This document shows, one piece after another, positions 34,001 through 43,716 of a DNA stretch of 64,000 nt. The DNA lies in contig NW_003314350.1 in assembly GCF_000143415.4 (NCBI RefSeq), positions 717,060 through 781,059 of the forward strand, in the 5' to 3' direction. This DNA comes from Selaginella moellendorffii. Its lineage: Eukaryota; Streptophyta; Lycopodiopsida; Selaginellales; Selaginellaceae. Numbering within the stretch: position 1 is the stretch's first letter; each line of letters opens with the position of its first letter. Made by a program: the position numbers and the translations under genes. The notes under the pieces are model-generated. The model did not search any database and had not been told where the DNA came from. It was given only the letters and a program-made list of their open reading frames with translations.

Positions 34001-34171
34001 GAGCTTGATCTGAGAGGTTGCAAGAAGATCAACATGTTACCTTTTGCAGATTCTGAAGACAGCTCCTTCTATCCATCCTTGGAGAACTTATGCTTGATAG
34101 ACACATCCGTCTCTCAAAAGCACCTCTCGGAACACCTTCGAAAAATTCCAAAGCTTTCATGGGAATTATGA
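31043..34171 (+). CDS. NB-ARC LRR resistance-type protein with RPW8-like coiled coil, two apparent frame breaks
   Basis: Start ATG 31043. The N-terminus (GVLGVLVSEAVKEVIGLAKS, then heptad-rich helices to about 31480) resembles the RPW8-type coiled coil. NB-ARC motifs follow: P-loop GAGGAGKTLLAKR (31665), kinase-2 CLLVLDDVWK, RNBS-B GSKIFITTRKRDV, GLPL CGGLPLVLKVIG, and an MHD variant (RYRIHDALL, 32540). About 20 leucine-rich repeats run from 32700 to the stop at 34171. Introns are seen after LKR (31345) and after GQSVQ (31768). Two places do not join: about 31515-31550, where only a 32-bp intron would keep the frame, and about 32402-32412, where one base must be gained or lost before CWKGEGLVANI. 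It may be a recently inactivated allele or contain sequence errors. Such proteins sense pathogen effectors and trigger cell death; no specificity can be inferred. Confidence 0.85.
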
Positions 34172-34189
34172 GGACCTCTGCAATAACCA

Positions 34190-34450
34190 AATCTCAAATT
34201 AACGAAGCTTTGGAACAATGCAGAGAGTCCATCTTTCATGATCAGTGTCATGTTGGCAGTACTCCAGTTCAACCTGGAAAACGAACAGACAGAATCATAG
34301 TACCAAAGCAACAAGCCTCGCTTTACCTCGAGCAAACAAACTAGCACCCGTAAAGAGATCACGCACAGCTTCGCACGAGAAGAAATATGAATCAAGACGG
34401 CAATAGCTTTGGTCTCTGCTTGAAACATGAGCATCGTCATGTCATACAAA
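34190..34450 (-). pseudogene. Fused fragments: P450 C-terminal tail joined to METTL exon
   Basis: 34190-34250 matches the end of the CYP94-like gene (NMTLIMKDGL), and from about 34255 to 34450 matches the second-last METTL exon and intron at 40060-40265 (FFSCEAVRDLFTGA, YDMTML), both in their original orientation. About 2.2 kb present between these sites in the intact locus is missing. The right end breaks inside the METTL exon and runs into the ZIP4-like fragment. Confidence 0.75.
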
Positions 34451-34830
34451 TCTGGCCATCTTGAGAGTGCTCCACCGGGTAGATGCCAAGAAGAGCATCT
34501 CGCTCGCGATCTGACGAAGCCGAGCGTGGTATTCCGCCGAGGAATCCACCGCTGCGCGGCCTGGCGGCTGCTGCTGCTGCTGTTGCTGGATGCTGCTGGC
34601 GATATCCACGCAGGTGTTCCAGATCCGGTAGCTCAGCTTCCAGATTTGCAGCCGTTGCTCCTCGGAGAGCTCGGATTTGAGGCCAAGCACGCATTCTTGG
34701 AGTTCGGAGAAGTCTGCTCGATGTTGCAAACGAGGCGCTCGATTCTCCGCAGCGGATTCACAGTAGCCTCATCCCTGGATGAGTATCGTGAGAGGAAGCG
34801 ATCGCCGCGTAGCCCTAGAATATTTTCCCT
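34451..34830 (-). pseudogene. ZIP4/SPO22-like meiotic protein, N-terminal fragment B
   Basis: The minus strand encodes NPLRRIERLVCNIEQ, then in a shifted frame ELQECVLGLKSELSEEQRL, IWKLSYRIWNTCVDIASS, a Gln run and LRQIASEMLFLAS. These resemble the N-terminus of plant ZIP4/SPO22, a TPR protein needed for class I crossovers. The frame shifts near 34720 and is cut at 34450 by the METTL fragment, so only the first part remains. Identification rests on recalled family resemblance. Confidence 0.5.
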
Positions 34831-34912
34831 TTCCTCTTTGTTAGGGCTCGGGAATCGATCGGTGCGCCATGGGACAGCAATGAAGGCGTGGAAGGTATGG
34901 AATCTCTCGTAG

Positions 34913-35728
34913 TTGCCGCTTCACAGCTTTAGCTTTGAGCAAGATTTTCCGCGAGAGGTACGTTCGCTAAACACGCGACGGTATCGACATGCTCTCTTCA
35001 GCGGCATCGTCACACTCATTATGGGAGGGTCCTTCATCCTGATTTTGATCTTTTTTCTTCAGCTTGCAGAGCGGTCCTTCTCAAATGCATTCAGTACAAC
35101 AGGAATTGTCTGCGGCTTCCTGATAATGCTCGTTGTGGCCTCGGCAAATACTTACACTTGTGATCTGCTTCTCAGACAAGCTTATTCTCGATTACGAGTC
35201 TCTTGCTTTCCACATTGGTGGGAAGTGGTGGAAGGTTCTGTCTTTTTTCTTTTCGTTTTTTAAGTTTCTAAAGGCTTTCTCTCTTTTCTTTTTTTTCACA
35301 GCTTGCTACCGAAATTAGCATAGTGATTCTGCTCATTGGGACCATTGTAGGCAGCATTCAACAAGGTAGTGAAGCTGCTGTCATCGGGCATTGAAAACAT
35401 CACTTCCAATGCTAACAGGTAGCAGGCGTGTGCTTATGATCCTGTCCGTCGTCTTCATTGTCGCTCCACTTTGCCTGGTGGAAAAAATGAGACAGGTATA
35501 ATTTTGACATTCTTTGTCTTCTGATTTAACTTCAATGCAGCTCGAATTTTTTGCAACTGTAGGAACATCGATTGTCATCTGGCTAGAAACTTTCAGTATT
35601 TTTACCTTGATTGACAGGCTGACCACCAATATTCTATTGACCGCAACCACGACATTCTTTTCTTACCCTCTTATCGTTGGGAATTCCAGAGACAATCAGC
35701 TATCGAAAGAACGCAGAGAAAAAATCTA
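34913..35728 (+). pseudogene. Amino-acid permease (AAAP/SLC38-like), broken fragment
   Basis: Hydrophobic helices are recognisable in pieces: SGIVTLIMGGSFILILIFFL, GIVCGFLIMLVVASANTYT, then after a frameshift YESLAFHIGGKWWK, then EISIVILLIGTIVGS, VLMILSVVFIVAPLC and VGTSIVIWLETFSIF. GT-AG-like introns remain between them, but the frame is broken near 35190 and no proper start or end is visible. The order and spacing fit a neutral amino-acid transporter of the SLC38/AVT type. Confidence 0.55.
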
Positions 35729-35913
35729 AAGGACCATTTGGACAGTCCCGGGAGGAGGAGACTCTGGATGAAATTTCAATCGCAGGGAGATTTAAACAGA
35801 CAGGGATGGAACTCTGATGGAAAGTCTTTTTCAGGAATCGTTTTCATGGGTGCAGAATGGAAATGACTGCGAAAAGAGGAAGAAATGTTTCAATCCACTT
35901 CGCCTTGACCTTC

Positions 35914-36440
35914 CTAGTTCTTGTCCTTTGAACTCCTTTTCGAGGCTGTCCTGGGCCTGACCAGATGCTCAGGTGTAAACCAGAGCAACGAATCGCCACG
36001 ACTCATGTTACGTAGCATCTTGATGAAGTCCTGCCCAGAAAAGCCAAACAATTCAGATGTCTTTCCAGAAGAACTTCGGTACTCTAAACGTTAGTATGAT
36101 CGTACCTGGGGCATCTCGTGCACGTAGTCCGAGTAGGGGAAGTTTGGACAGTTTTCACCCCGGAACTTGATGTAAGCTCGGTCATAGATCCTGTGATTAA
36201 ACATTTTATCAAAGATCTTTCTAGAAAAGAAAGGAAACAAAGCGGCTTCTGGGGTGCTGGATGACTCGATGTATATCTGTTTGTTCTTGTCGACAGCCCT
36301 GATGGTTATAGATCCATAACTTGGACGGATGGGCGACACACGGTGTCCAGCCCCGTTGCCGTGAAGACCATGGCTTGATCATGATTCTTATGGAGTAGAC
36401 GGGGTTGCGAGGCAGAAGAGTTGATAGCATGCCTTTCACT
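35914..36440 (-). pseudogene. AP2-domain gene fragment
   Basis: Minus-strand exons read KQIYIESSSTPEAA, then YDRAYIKFRGENCPNFPYSD joined to YVHEMPQ, then DFIKMLRNMSRGDSLLWFTP and a basic tail ending at TAG 35914. This is the pattern of the second half of an AP2 repeat (AYDxAAIKFRG) and the following linker (EEFxxxLRRxSxGxS) in euAP2/ANT-like proteins. The first half of the domain is missing or badly decayed (TPCVAHPSKLWIYN). Splice sites after YVHEMPQ look intact. Confidence 0.5.
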
Positions 36441-36519
36441 CCCGACGACGTTTCATGTGACTACACAACGTTGTGGAGTGTGGGAACGAGTAGTCAGTAA
36501 CATCTTCTACTTACAACAT

Positions 36520-37600
36520 GGTAGGAGGTGCTGGAAAAACACTCCTGACAATGACCGCATTTCGATCCAGTTTTGTGGCTAACCATTCCTAAGATTATCA
36601 CAACTGCATGCAACATGGTTTGTATTTCCTCAGATGGAACCAAAGCAACACGAGCTTGCCAAACTAATCAGACTAGAAGGTCGGACCAGCAATGAAACGG
36701 TGCTTGCAGGGAAAAGGTGCTTGCTGGTGTTGGATAATGTCTGGAAATCCGGTCTGTTTGGTGTGGTGCAAGAGAATGGAAGCAAGATCTTTATTACCAG
36801 TCGAAAAACTGATGTGCTTGGCAGCAGAGGTGCAATCAAAACAGAGATGGGGCTCTTGGCAAAAGTTGTTCATAGTCCACGCATTCCCAAACCAAAAACT
36901 TGCTAGTTCAAGTAAGGTCATAGTCCCAATCTTGTGTGCCTGCCATTCTTCTGCCAATTACCTTCAGGAGCAGTGGAAGCCCCCCACACTTCACTCCACT
37001 ACTTTCTAAGCAAACTGTAAAAATCTGGCTTGTTAAGTCGCCTTGGACGTCGCACTTGAACGTCATGCACTTATCACTGAAGAAAAAGAGCTCTTCCTTT
37101 ACACACCCTGGAACAAATGCCCCTTGGAAGTGTTACCTCAAGGCTGAAAGGTCTCATACCAGGGAATGCCTTCAGTAACTACAACAAGATTTCACTCGAT
37201 GGGTGTAGAATTTCTGAAAATACCCTGCAGAACAAGGTCAGAGTTTCAAGCACCACGTGCTTGCTCTTGGATTATAGTCCCCATTGCACTCTAACTACAT
37301 TACGGTTTTGTGCCTAAGTAACACTGGGGTGGTAAGTTTGCCACGTAGCATTAGAGAGCTCAAAACTCTAAAGACTATGGATTTGACTTGGAACATAATA
37401 CTCCAATTTTCGAATGTTTCCCATGCTGACATTGTCAAACCTCTCCCTTGGGAATTGTGAAAAATTGATTGGGGTTCCTTGAAATCTCCTCTTCTTCTGC
37501 ATCTTGTTCGTTCCAAATCTAAAGACAATTTGCATAGGTTACTGTGACGGTGTGACCACCCTCAACATATACGAGTGCATTAGGGACGTGTTGAAGTCGT
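36520..37600 (+). pseudogene. Second NB-LRR copy, heavily decayed
   Basis: It matches the NB-LRR gene in order: GGAGKTLL (36525), a kept frame 36634-36900 (NETVLAGKRCLLVLDNVWKS, GSKIFITSRKTDVLGSRG), then shorter pieces for the GLPL region, CHNYNKISLDGCRIS-like and early LRRs (TTCLLLDYS). Large segments are deleted and the frame changes many times. It precedes the P450 gene just as the NB-LRR gene precedes the P450 fragment, which indicates block duplication. Confidence 0.85.
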
Positions 37601-37804
37601 GAATTTTAGTTCAGTGGTAAGTTCCCCTTAAACAAACATTGCGTTATTCACCAGCTTCCAAAATGGTACACATCATTCACGAGCTCTGGAATTGAGTTAT
37701 CCAAAACTTTCCTTCAGTTGACTCCCCGTATGTTTGACTGTTTGTTGAACTTTGAAAATGTTTTCATGTCTAAAAGATTTGGAATATTGGCGCCACATCT
37801 CAGA

Positions 37805-39292
37805 CTAACGAAGCTTGGGAACAACGGGAAGTCCATCTTTCATGATCAGCGTCATGTTGATACCGTAGCAAGGCTCTTCTTTTCCCACCACCACAAGCTC
37901 AAACTTTGGTACCAGAGCCGCCACCACATACTTCATCTGTAGCATGGCCATCTCTTTGCCCAGACACACTCTCGGCCCGGCCTGAAACACCGGAAACTTG
38001 AATGGACTCACCTCGACGAACTGGCCATCCTGGATCCATCTCTCGGGCTTAAACTCGAGGCAGTCCTTCCCCCACAAGCTCTCCATCCTTCCCATAGCGT
38101 AGACGTGATACGATACCTTCATCCCCTTCTCCACACAATTACCATCCGGGAGAACGTCCGAGTTCTTCACGACCTTTGTGTCAATCGGTACTGGGGGATA
38201 GAGCCTCATTGATTCGCACAGAGCTGCTTGCAAGTAGACCATGTCCCGAAGCTCCTTGTAAGTGAATGGCCTGTTTGACCCTTTCGCGACTATACTCCCG
38301 ACTTCCCTGATGATTTCCTGCTGAACGCCTGGATGATTCGAGAGCAGCCAGAAGAACCACGAGAGTGACACCGCTGTTGTGTCCTTGCCGGCGAGCACGA
38401 AACTTATGATGATATCCCGCAAAAACTCGTCAGAGAAGCTCGTCGAGTCGAGTCCAATGAACCTCGAGAGCAAGTCCTGGTTGACCCTTCCTTTTTCTTC
38501 TCGCCGCTTCTGGACCACTGACACTGCAAACTCGTTCACCACATCCAGCACCTCCTTGAGTTCTCTTTCCGGTCCAACGTTGAGAGCTCGCATTAATTTC
38601 CACACCAGAGGATGGATCTTTTGGAAGCGCAGCGTGCTAAGCGTCGTTGCCTTGTCAAATGCCTGCGCGAACTTCACCTCCGGAAACGATGGATCCAAGC
38701 ACGCCGGATCAACACCGAAAGAGAGCTTGCAAATGTTGTCGAAGTTAAACCTCATGAACAAGTCCTGTAAGTCGATCTCCTTCCCATCCCGGGAAACACT
38801 GGCAAGAGTTGGCAGTAACCGGCTGTGAACTTCGTCCGCCAGGGAATCCATGAGGAACTCCCTCAGTGACCTCGTTGTGAACTCGAAGCTCGCAAGTTTC
38901 CTCTGAATCTTCCACAGCTCCCCGTCGACATTGAAAATACCATCTCCCAGCAAGTCGGTCAGGCTCTGCCTCAGGTGTTCTCCCTTGGGATAATTCTCGA
39001 AGTTGGTCTTCAAGATGTGCTCCACAGTTGCGGGATTGCCAGTGATTTTGAAAGTGCTGCCAAACCTCCCAGTGGTGAAAGTATTGGAGGGAGAGTTGAT
39101 CACATACTCTGTCGACCACTCGAGAAACCTGTGGCTGTTGCGAAGGAAGTCGAATACATTCCCAACGACTGGATAAAGTACTGGACCGCCTGTTCGTTGC
39201 GAGTCGGCTCTTGATTGAATCGTCCTCCGGACTATCCAGCCCACCGCTGCCGCAAGAACAAAGCTCAAGCTCCACAACATACCTTGGTTCAT
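37805..39292 (-). CDS. Cytochrome P450, CYP86 clan, CYP94-like, intronless, 495 aa
   Basis: One exon encodes a full-length ER-anchored P450: N-terminal membrane helix (MLWSLSFVLAAAVGWIV), I-helix AGKDTTAVSLSW, K-helix ESMRLYPPVP, KPERW, and heme loop FQAGPRVCLGKEMA with the Cys ligand. The AGKDTT and QAGPRVCLGKE forms fit CYP94, whose members omega-hydroxylate fatty acids or jasmonoyl-isoleucine. Substrate cannot be decided from sequence. The start MNQGMLWS is the first Met; MLWS is an alternative. A decayed piece lies upstream (39590-39890) and a tail fragment at 34190-34250. All signature residues are present, so it is probably active. Confidence 0.92.
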   Translation of the reverse strand: MNQGMLWSLSFVLAAAVGWIVRRTIQSRADSQRTGGPVLYPVVGNVFDFLRNSHRFLEWSTEYVINSPSNTFTTGRFGSTFKITGNPATVEHILKTNFENYPKGEHLRQSLTDLLGDGIFNVDGELWKIQRKLASFEFTTRSLREFLMDSLADEVHSRLLPTLASVSRDGKEIDLQDLFMRFNFDNICKLSFGVDPACLDPSFPEVKFAQAFDKATTLSTLRFQKIHPLVWKLMRALNVGPERELKEVLDVVNEFAVSVVQKRREEKGRVNQDLLSRFIGLDSTSFSDEFLRDIIISFVLAGKDTTAVSLSWFFWLLSNHPGVQQEIIREVGSIVAKGSNRPFTYKELRDMVYLQAALCESMRLYPPVPIDTKVVKNSDVLPDGNCVEKGMKVSYHVYAMGRMESLWGKDCLEFKPERWIQDGQFVEVSPFKFPVFQAGPRVCLGKEMAMLQMKYVVAALVPKFELVVVGKEEPCYGINMTLIMKDGLPVVPKLR

Positions 39293-39589
39293 GCTGAAAG
39301 CCCAGAAAAGGAGTGACGCATGTCAGTCGCCCTGACCAGTTGAAAACCCAAGTCACAAGGAAGAAACGCCAGCCAAAGAAAAAGATTCGAAGAAGCTACC
39401 TTGCCATACGATAAGAGACACGACAGTCATTTGAGACGGTGATAGAGGCTCGTACCAGTGGATCTGAAAGTCACCAAGTCAAGTCATTACAAAAGAAATC
39501 TAGATTTCTAGTACCTTGCTGAAGTTTGGAATGACCCATGTATTCTGTTGAGACCGCTCTTCTATTTCCTCCACCCGAAATTCAATTTT

Positions 39590-39890
39590 GGTACCGGAGT
39601 TGCTTCATCGTCTTGACTCTCGGCTCAGCCAGAAACTTGAATGGACTCGCACTGATCCATCTCTCGGCCTTAAACTCGAGGCATTTCTTATCTTCTCCAT
39701 CCGGACGACTGTAGTATCATATGGGAGGATACAGCCTCACAAAGCTGCTTGCGAGTAGAGCTCGTCGTAAGAGAATTTACCTTCGCCAGTATACTCTGAT
39801 AATTTCTCACGGGTTGAAAGCACCCAGAAGAACCAGGAGCAGTTGTGTCCTTCCCGGCCAGCAAGAACTGATGACGATTAACTCGATTTT
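39590..39890 (-). pseudogene. Decayed P450 fragment
   Basis: Short stretches match the coding strand of the neighbouring P450 (AACTTGAATGGACTC, GATCCATCTCTCGG, TTAAACTCGAGGCA, TTGTGTCCTTCCCGGC on the plus strand) in the same order but with large deletions. No frame survives. Confidence 0.7.
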
Positions 39891-39969
39891 TGTCAGAGGT
39901 TCTATGTTCTATTTACTGAAAGAGGAAGTCGTTCAAATCAAGGAGTGAATTCTTAGAAACCGGAGTTGC

Positions 39970-41167
39970 TTACGTATGGTCAGGCTTCATGAACTTTGCG
40001 TGAACCCAGACTCGCTTCATAGGAACTTTAGTTTTGTGATTCACCAGCTTAATGCAGCAGTACTCCAGTTCAATCTGGAAAAAGAACAGACAGAATAATA
40101 ATAACAAGGAAACAAGCATCGTTTTACCTCGAGCAATCCAGCACCCGTAAAGAGATCACGCACGGCTTCGCACGAGAAGAAATACGACAAAGTACCATCG
40201 AGACGGCGATAGCAATTAGCAGCTACTTTTTGGTCTGCTGGAAATCTCAACATCGTCATGTCATACAAGCCTGTAGGCTTGCCACCGTGAGTCTTACTAT
40301 TTCACGGAGAAATAGCATACCATAATCTCGAAAGAGAAGCATTCCACCGGGTCGGAGTACAGAGCAACATTCTTTGAGAAGGTTGCTCATTTGATCCAGA
40401 TCTGCCAGCGCGGAAAGAGCGAAAATCTGAAAAGACAAATCAGTTTTAATTGCAAGACAATGTCAGGCTTACCAGCGTGATGAAATCTGCTCCTCCTTCG
40501 CAGCAGCTTACAAGGGAGCTCTTGATACCAAAGTCGGAGGCTCGACAGGCGTCACAAGCCAGCCACGCCGGAAGTGCCTCACAGGAAGGATCGCAAACAA
40601 AAGTCCGCAGCCTCGATTTTGCTTGCTCATTCAAAGCTTTCTCTCCCATCTTGTTTGTGAGGCTCACGGCAGCCTCACTGAGGTCGCAAGCATACACTCT
40701 AGCGGTTGTTGTTGCTCTAGAACAAAATACGTCCTTCAGTAAGAGGGAATAGCAAACAACATCAAACCTCAGGATCGGAATGGCCGAACTTCCAGCTCCA
40801 CATCCAACCTCCAGAACAGTGAAGTCTTGATTAGATCTTCCAAGCTCAGGGAACTCTTTGAGAAGATACCTACGCTCCTGCAATGTGGAAAGCCCGTAAG
40901 GCAACAGTGCAGTGCTGATGCTTACTTTAAAGAAGATGCCTTGAGAGTGTCGGCTGTGAAACTTCTCCCATGCCAAGGCTGCAGTACAGGCATGCTCGCT
41001 AGAAATCATCTTCTCTTCTACGCGAGCCAAATCCTAGTCAAAGAGAACAAGCCATTGATCAGTAAAAGGAAACAATATAATGTAAGCCCAACTTGTGCGC
41101 TCTCCACCTCTTCGCGCAGATCATTCCAATCAAAATCCTTGGAGTAGTACGCGACTTCTTCTTCCAT
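39970..41167 (-). CDS. METTL2/6/8-type methyltransferase (tRNA m3C-like)
   Basis: About seven exons join with short introns. The start is MEEEVAYYSKDFDWNDL at 41167. Blocks are EKFHSRHSQGIFFK, ERRYLLKEFPEL, SAM-binding VLEVGCGAGSSAIPIL, VYACDLSEAAV, FALSALADLDQM, VLRPGGMLLFRDYG, YDMTMLRFPADQK, LDGTLSYFFSCEAVRDLF, and the end KRVWVHAKFMKPDHT with TAA 39970. The order and motifs are those of METTL2/6/8 enzymes that make 3-methylcytidine at position 32 of tRNAs. It lies 74 bp from the CSA stop on the same strand. A copy of one exon is found at 34255-34450. Confidence 0.88.
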
Positions 41168-41240
41168 GAGACCTAAAACGAGAGGCCAAATAAGAGTTGA
41201 ATTCAACCGTTAGTTAATGTTACAAAAAATATAGTTTTAG

Positions 41241-42889
41241 TCAATCGCTCCAATTGTCCTCGTCGGCTTGCACTTGAGCCGCAATAGTTCCAAGAGCTTC
41301 GTCCTGAAAGAAAAAATCGCATCCATATCTCCTGTTTTTCACCACAAAGATGCTGCGCTCACCTCGGAAACCGACTGCTTTGGAGACCAGACGAGTATTC
41401 TACGATCATTGCTTCCACTGTAGAGTTCCTGGGAGAAAAAAAAGCATAGCTTCTCGAGGAAACAGAGAGACGATATAATACCTGTGATTGACTGTGATAA
41501 GCACAGCAGTTTACAAGTTCATAGTGTCCTTTTAAGGTGGAAAGCAAGCGACCGCTCAACATATCGTACACCTTTCAAGTGAAAATAGAGAATTATTCCG
41601 AATAGGATAGGATACGTCGTACCTGTATCGAGGTTAGACATGGAACGAACACCAGTGGCTTGTCTCCAGAGACCTCAAGTTCGCACGTCAGATTTCCGTT
41701 TATGTTTGTTGCCTCGTAATTCACAAGAGTATTGCAGCCCCTTTCTATGTCCCATAGCTTGACTCTGGAATCACTGCCTGGCGCATTGTGTTCTTAAAAG
41801 TAAAGAAACAAAACAAACGAAGCCGTACCCGCACTAAGAAGGTAGTGTCCGTCGCGGCTTGTCTGGAGCGATGTCACTGTGCCATAGTGCGCCGTGGAAC
41901 GGTCCAGAGCCGAAGTCAAGCCTGGATGAACTCGTCCAGGAGTGGCATCCTTGGAAGTTTTCGCTGCTCTACTGATTTCAGTGGCTTCAAAAAAATAGAC
42001 AAAACAAAAGAGAACGAGAGGGAAACTATTACCTTCCTGAGAAGCAGAAGAACGATGCTGGTCAAGAACATAGAAGCAACCCGCACGTCTTATGTCCCAC
42101 AACCGGATCGCACCGTCACAACCTCCGGAAATTAAAATCCATTCGGAAGATGCAGACCATTTCACCGCCCAAACAGCATCTGCAAGTACAGGAAAGGTTT
42201 TGCAGGGACAAACACAATCTCGAATACCTCGGTGAGCGCTAAGGGTGTGGGTGAAAGCACCAGAAGATATATCGCAAAGCCTTATGCGATAGTCCTCCGT
42301 GCCTGTAGCTATAAGCATGTGAGTCGTAGAAACGGGTGACATGCTTACACCGAAAACCTTCCCTGGCATTTTGAATTGCATCAGCACCTACAAAAGAACG
42401 ATTCAGTGAATCAGAAACCAACAAAGAAAAGGTCTCCAACCTCGAGAGTGTTTGCATCCCAAACATTTATATGCTTGTCGAACGAGCCAGAGATAAAAAT
42501 TCCAGTGTCCACTGGATACCATCGAACTGATGAAACGGAGTACCTATGGGCTTTGTCAATAGAAAAGAGGGCTTCGTGCTTTTGAGAGTAAGGCTCCACC
42601 GTCGTTGGCTGTGATATGTCATAGACACTGATCGATCCATTTCCATTGCCAGCAAGCATATATCTAGCTTCCACGGGATCAATCTAGCACAAGATTTACA
42701 CAATAATTTTCAAACTGAAAATGAAAGAACCGATCCAAATACCTGCAAGCTGTTCACAGCGCCTCTGCCAGACGAAATCACATCCTTGGTCTTGCACAGC
42801 TCCAATGCGCGAGATCTCATCCGGCGAACAGAAGCAGCGTAGCGCCATGGCGGTGCCCCGAGCTCGCGCTCTCGAATACCACTCCACAT
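41241..42889 (-). CDS. CSA: CSA/ERCC8 WD40 protein (CUL4-DDB1 substrate receptor, transcription-coupled repair)
   Basis: Start MWSGIRERELG at 42889 fits the family N-terminus. WD40 repeats follow in order: ARYMLAGNGNGSISVYD, HRYSVSSVRWYPVDTG then FISGSFDKHINVWDANTL, MSPVSTTHMLIATG, AVWAVKWSASSEWIL, the DDB1-binding DWD box AIRLWDIRRAG, then TVTSLQTSRDGHYLLSAG, LVNYEA, LKGHYELVNCCAY, ELYSGSNDRRILVWSPK, ending QADEDNWSD with TGA 41241. This matches animal and plant CSA almost block for block. CSA directs ubiquitination at stalled RNA polymerase II. TRAPPC1 ends 125 bp upstream on the same strand. Confidence 0.93.
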
Positions 42890-43013
42890 TGGCGCCACAC
42901 CATAAACCCTAAAAGAAATTACGTGTTTTAAGACTTTTAAATTACAAATATAAAAAACGTTCCACGTGGCACAGTACCTGCCAGGTGGTATTCTGCGTGG
43001 TCCTGACGTGGCA

Positions 43014-43612
43014 CTATTGCAAGGTCTTGACGTAGTGATCCAATGCCATGTTAAACAATTCGCATCTGGAAGAACGATTGAGACGACCACAAGAGCGAGG
43101 GAGAAGAGATTTGGATCGACCTGAAAGGCTGGCCGGGAGAGTAGAGAGGATTCTTCACGACGTACTCGACGTAGATGTTGCTATAGATGTGCATCAAAGC
43201 CTCGCGGAGATCTCCAATCCTGGGATCTGTCAAGAGAATGATCTGCGAGAAGAAGACAAACTAAGCCTGGAGCTACAAGCGCGCATTACCTTGATCCCAG
43301 ACGCCGTCTCCATGAAATGTAGCTTGTAAGTGTTCGTCCGGAAGCTATAGAAGGAGCACGGCGGATTGTTCTCCTTCCCGGAGCTGAAAATCACCAAATT
43401 TTCACCAGATCTAGCGAGAATCCCCCTCACCTCACTGGATCGATCTTGGCCGTGAAGGAATTGAGCGAGAAGAGCATTCCAAACATGAGCTTTTGATCCT
43501 GCTGGGGACTCAGCGTCATCAGCGATCGCAGCCAGACGTGGTAGTGCAAGCACATGCCATTCCTGTTGAAAATGTAGAGGCATCGCATCCTCGGGGCCAT
43601 GGCAAGCGCCAT
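43014..43612 (-). CDS. TRAPPC1/BET5 subunit of the TRAPP tethering complex
   Basis: Four exons: LYIFNRNGMCLHYHVW through QQDQKLMFGMLFSLNSFTAK; SFYSFRTNTYKLHFMET; IILLTDPRIGDLREAL to YVVKNPLYSPG; and CELFNMALDHYVKTLQ with TAG 43014. These are the defining blocks of the longin-fold protein BET5, an essential subunit of TRAPP complexes in ER-Golgi and Golgi traffic. The start may be Met at 43612, 43600 or 43588; few residues precede LYIF in the family. It shares a short divergent promoter with the phosphatase gene at 43717. Confidence 0.93.
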
Positions 43613-43716
43613 AGCGATCAAGAGCCCTAAATTTCGCTTTACTCTTCTCAAGAACCCTAAATATTGCGAAGAAAAAGAGAAGATTTTCCAGGTTAGGGTT
43701 TTCTATTTTGTCGACG

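Noticed and set aside
37595-37640. TTTAGTTCAGTGGTAAG resembling a tRNA A box
   Set aside because: No anticodon stem or T arm follows; no cloverleaf can be drawn.
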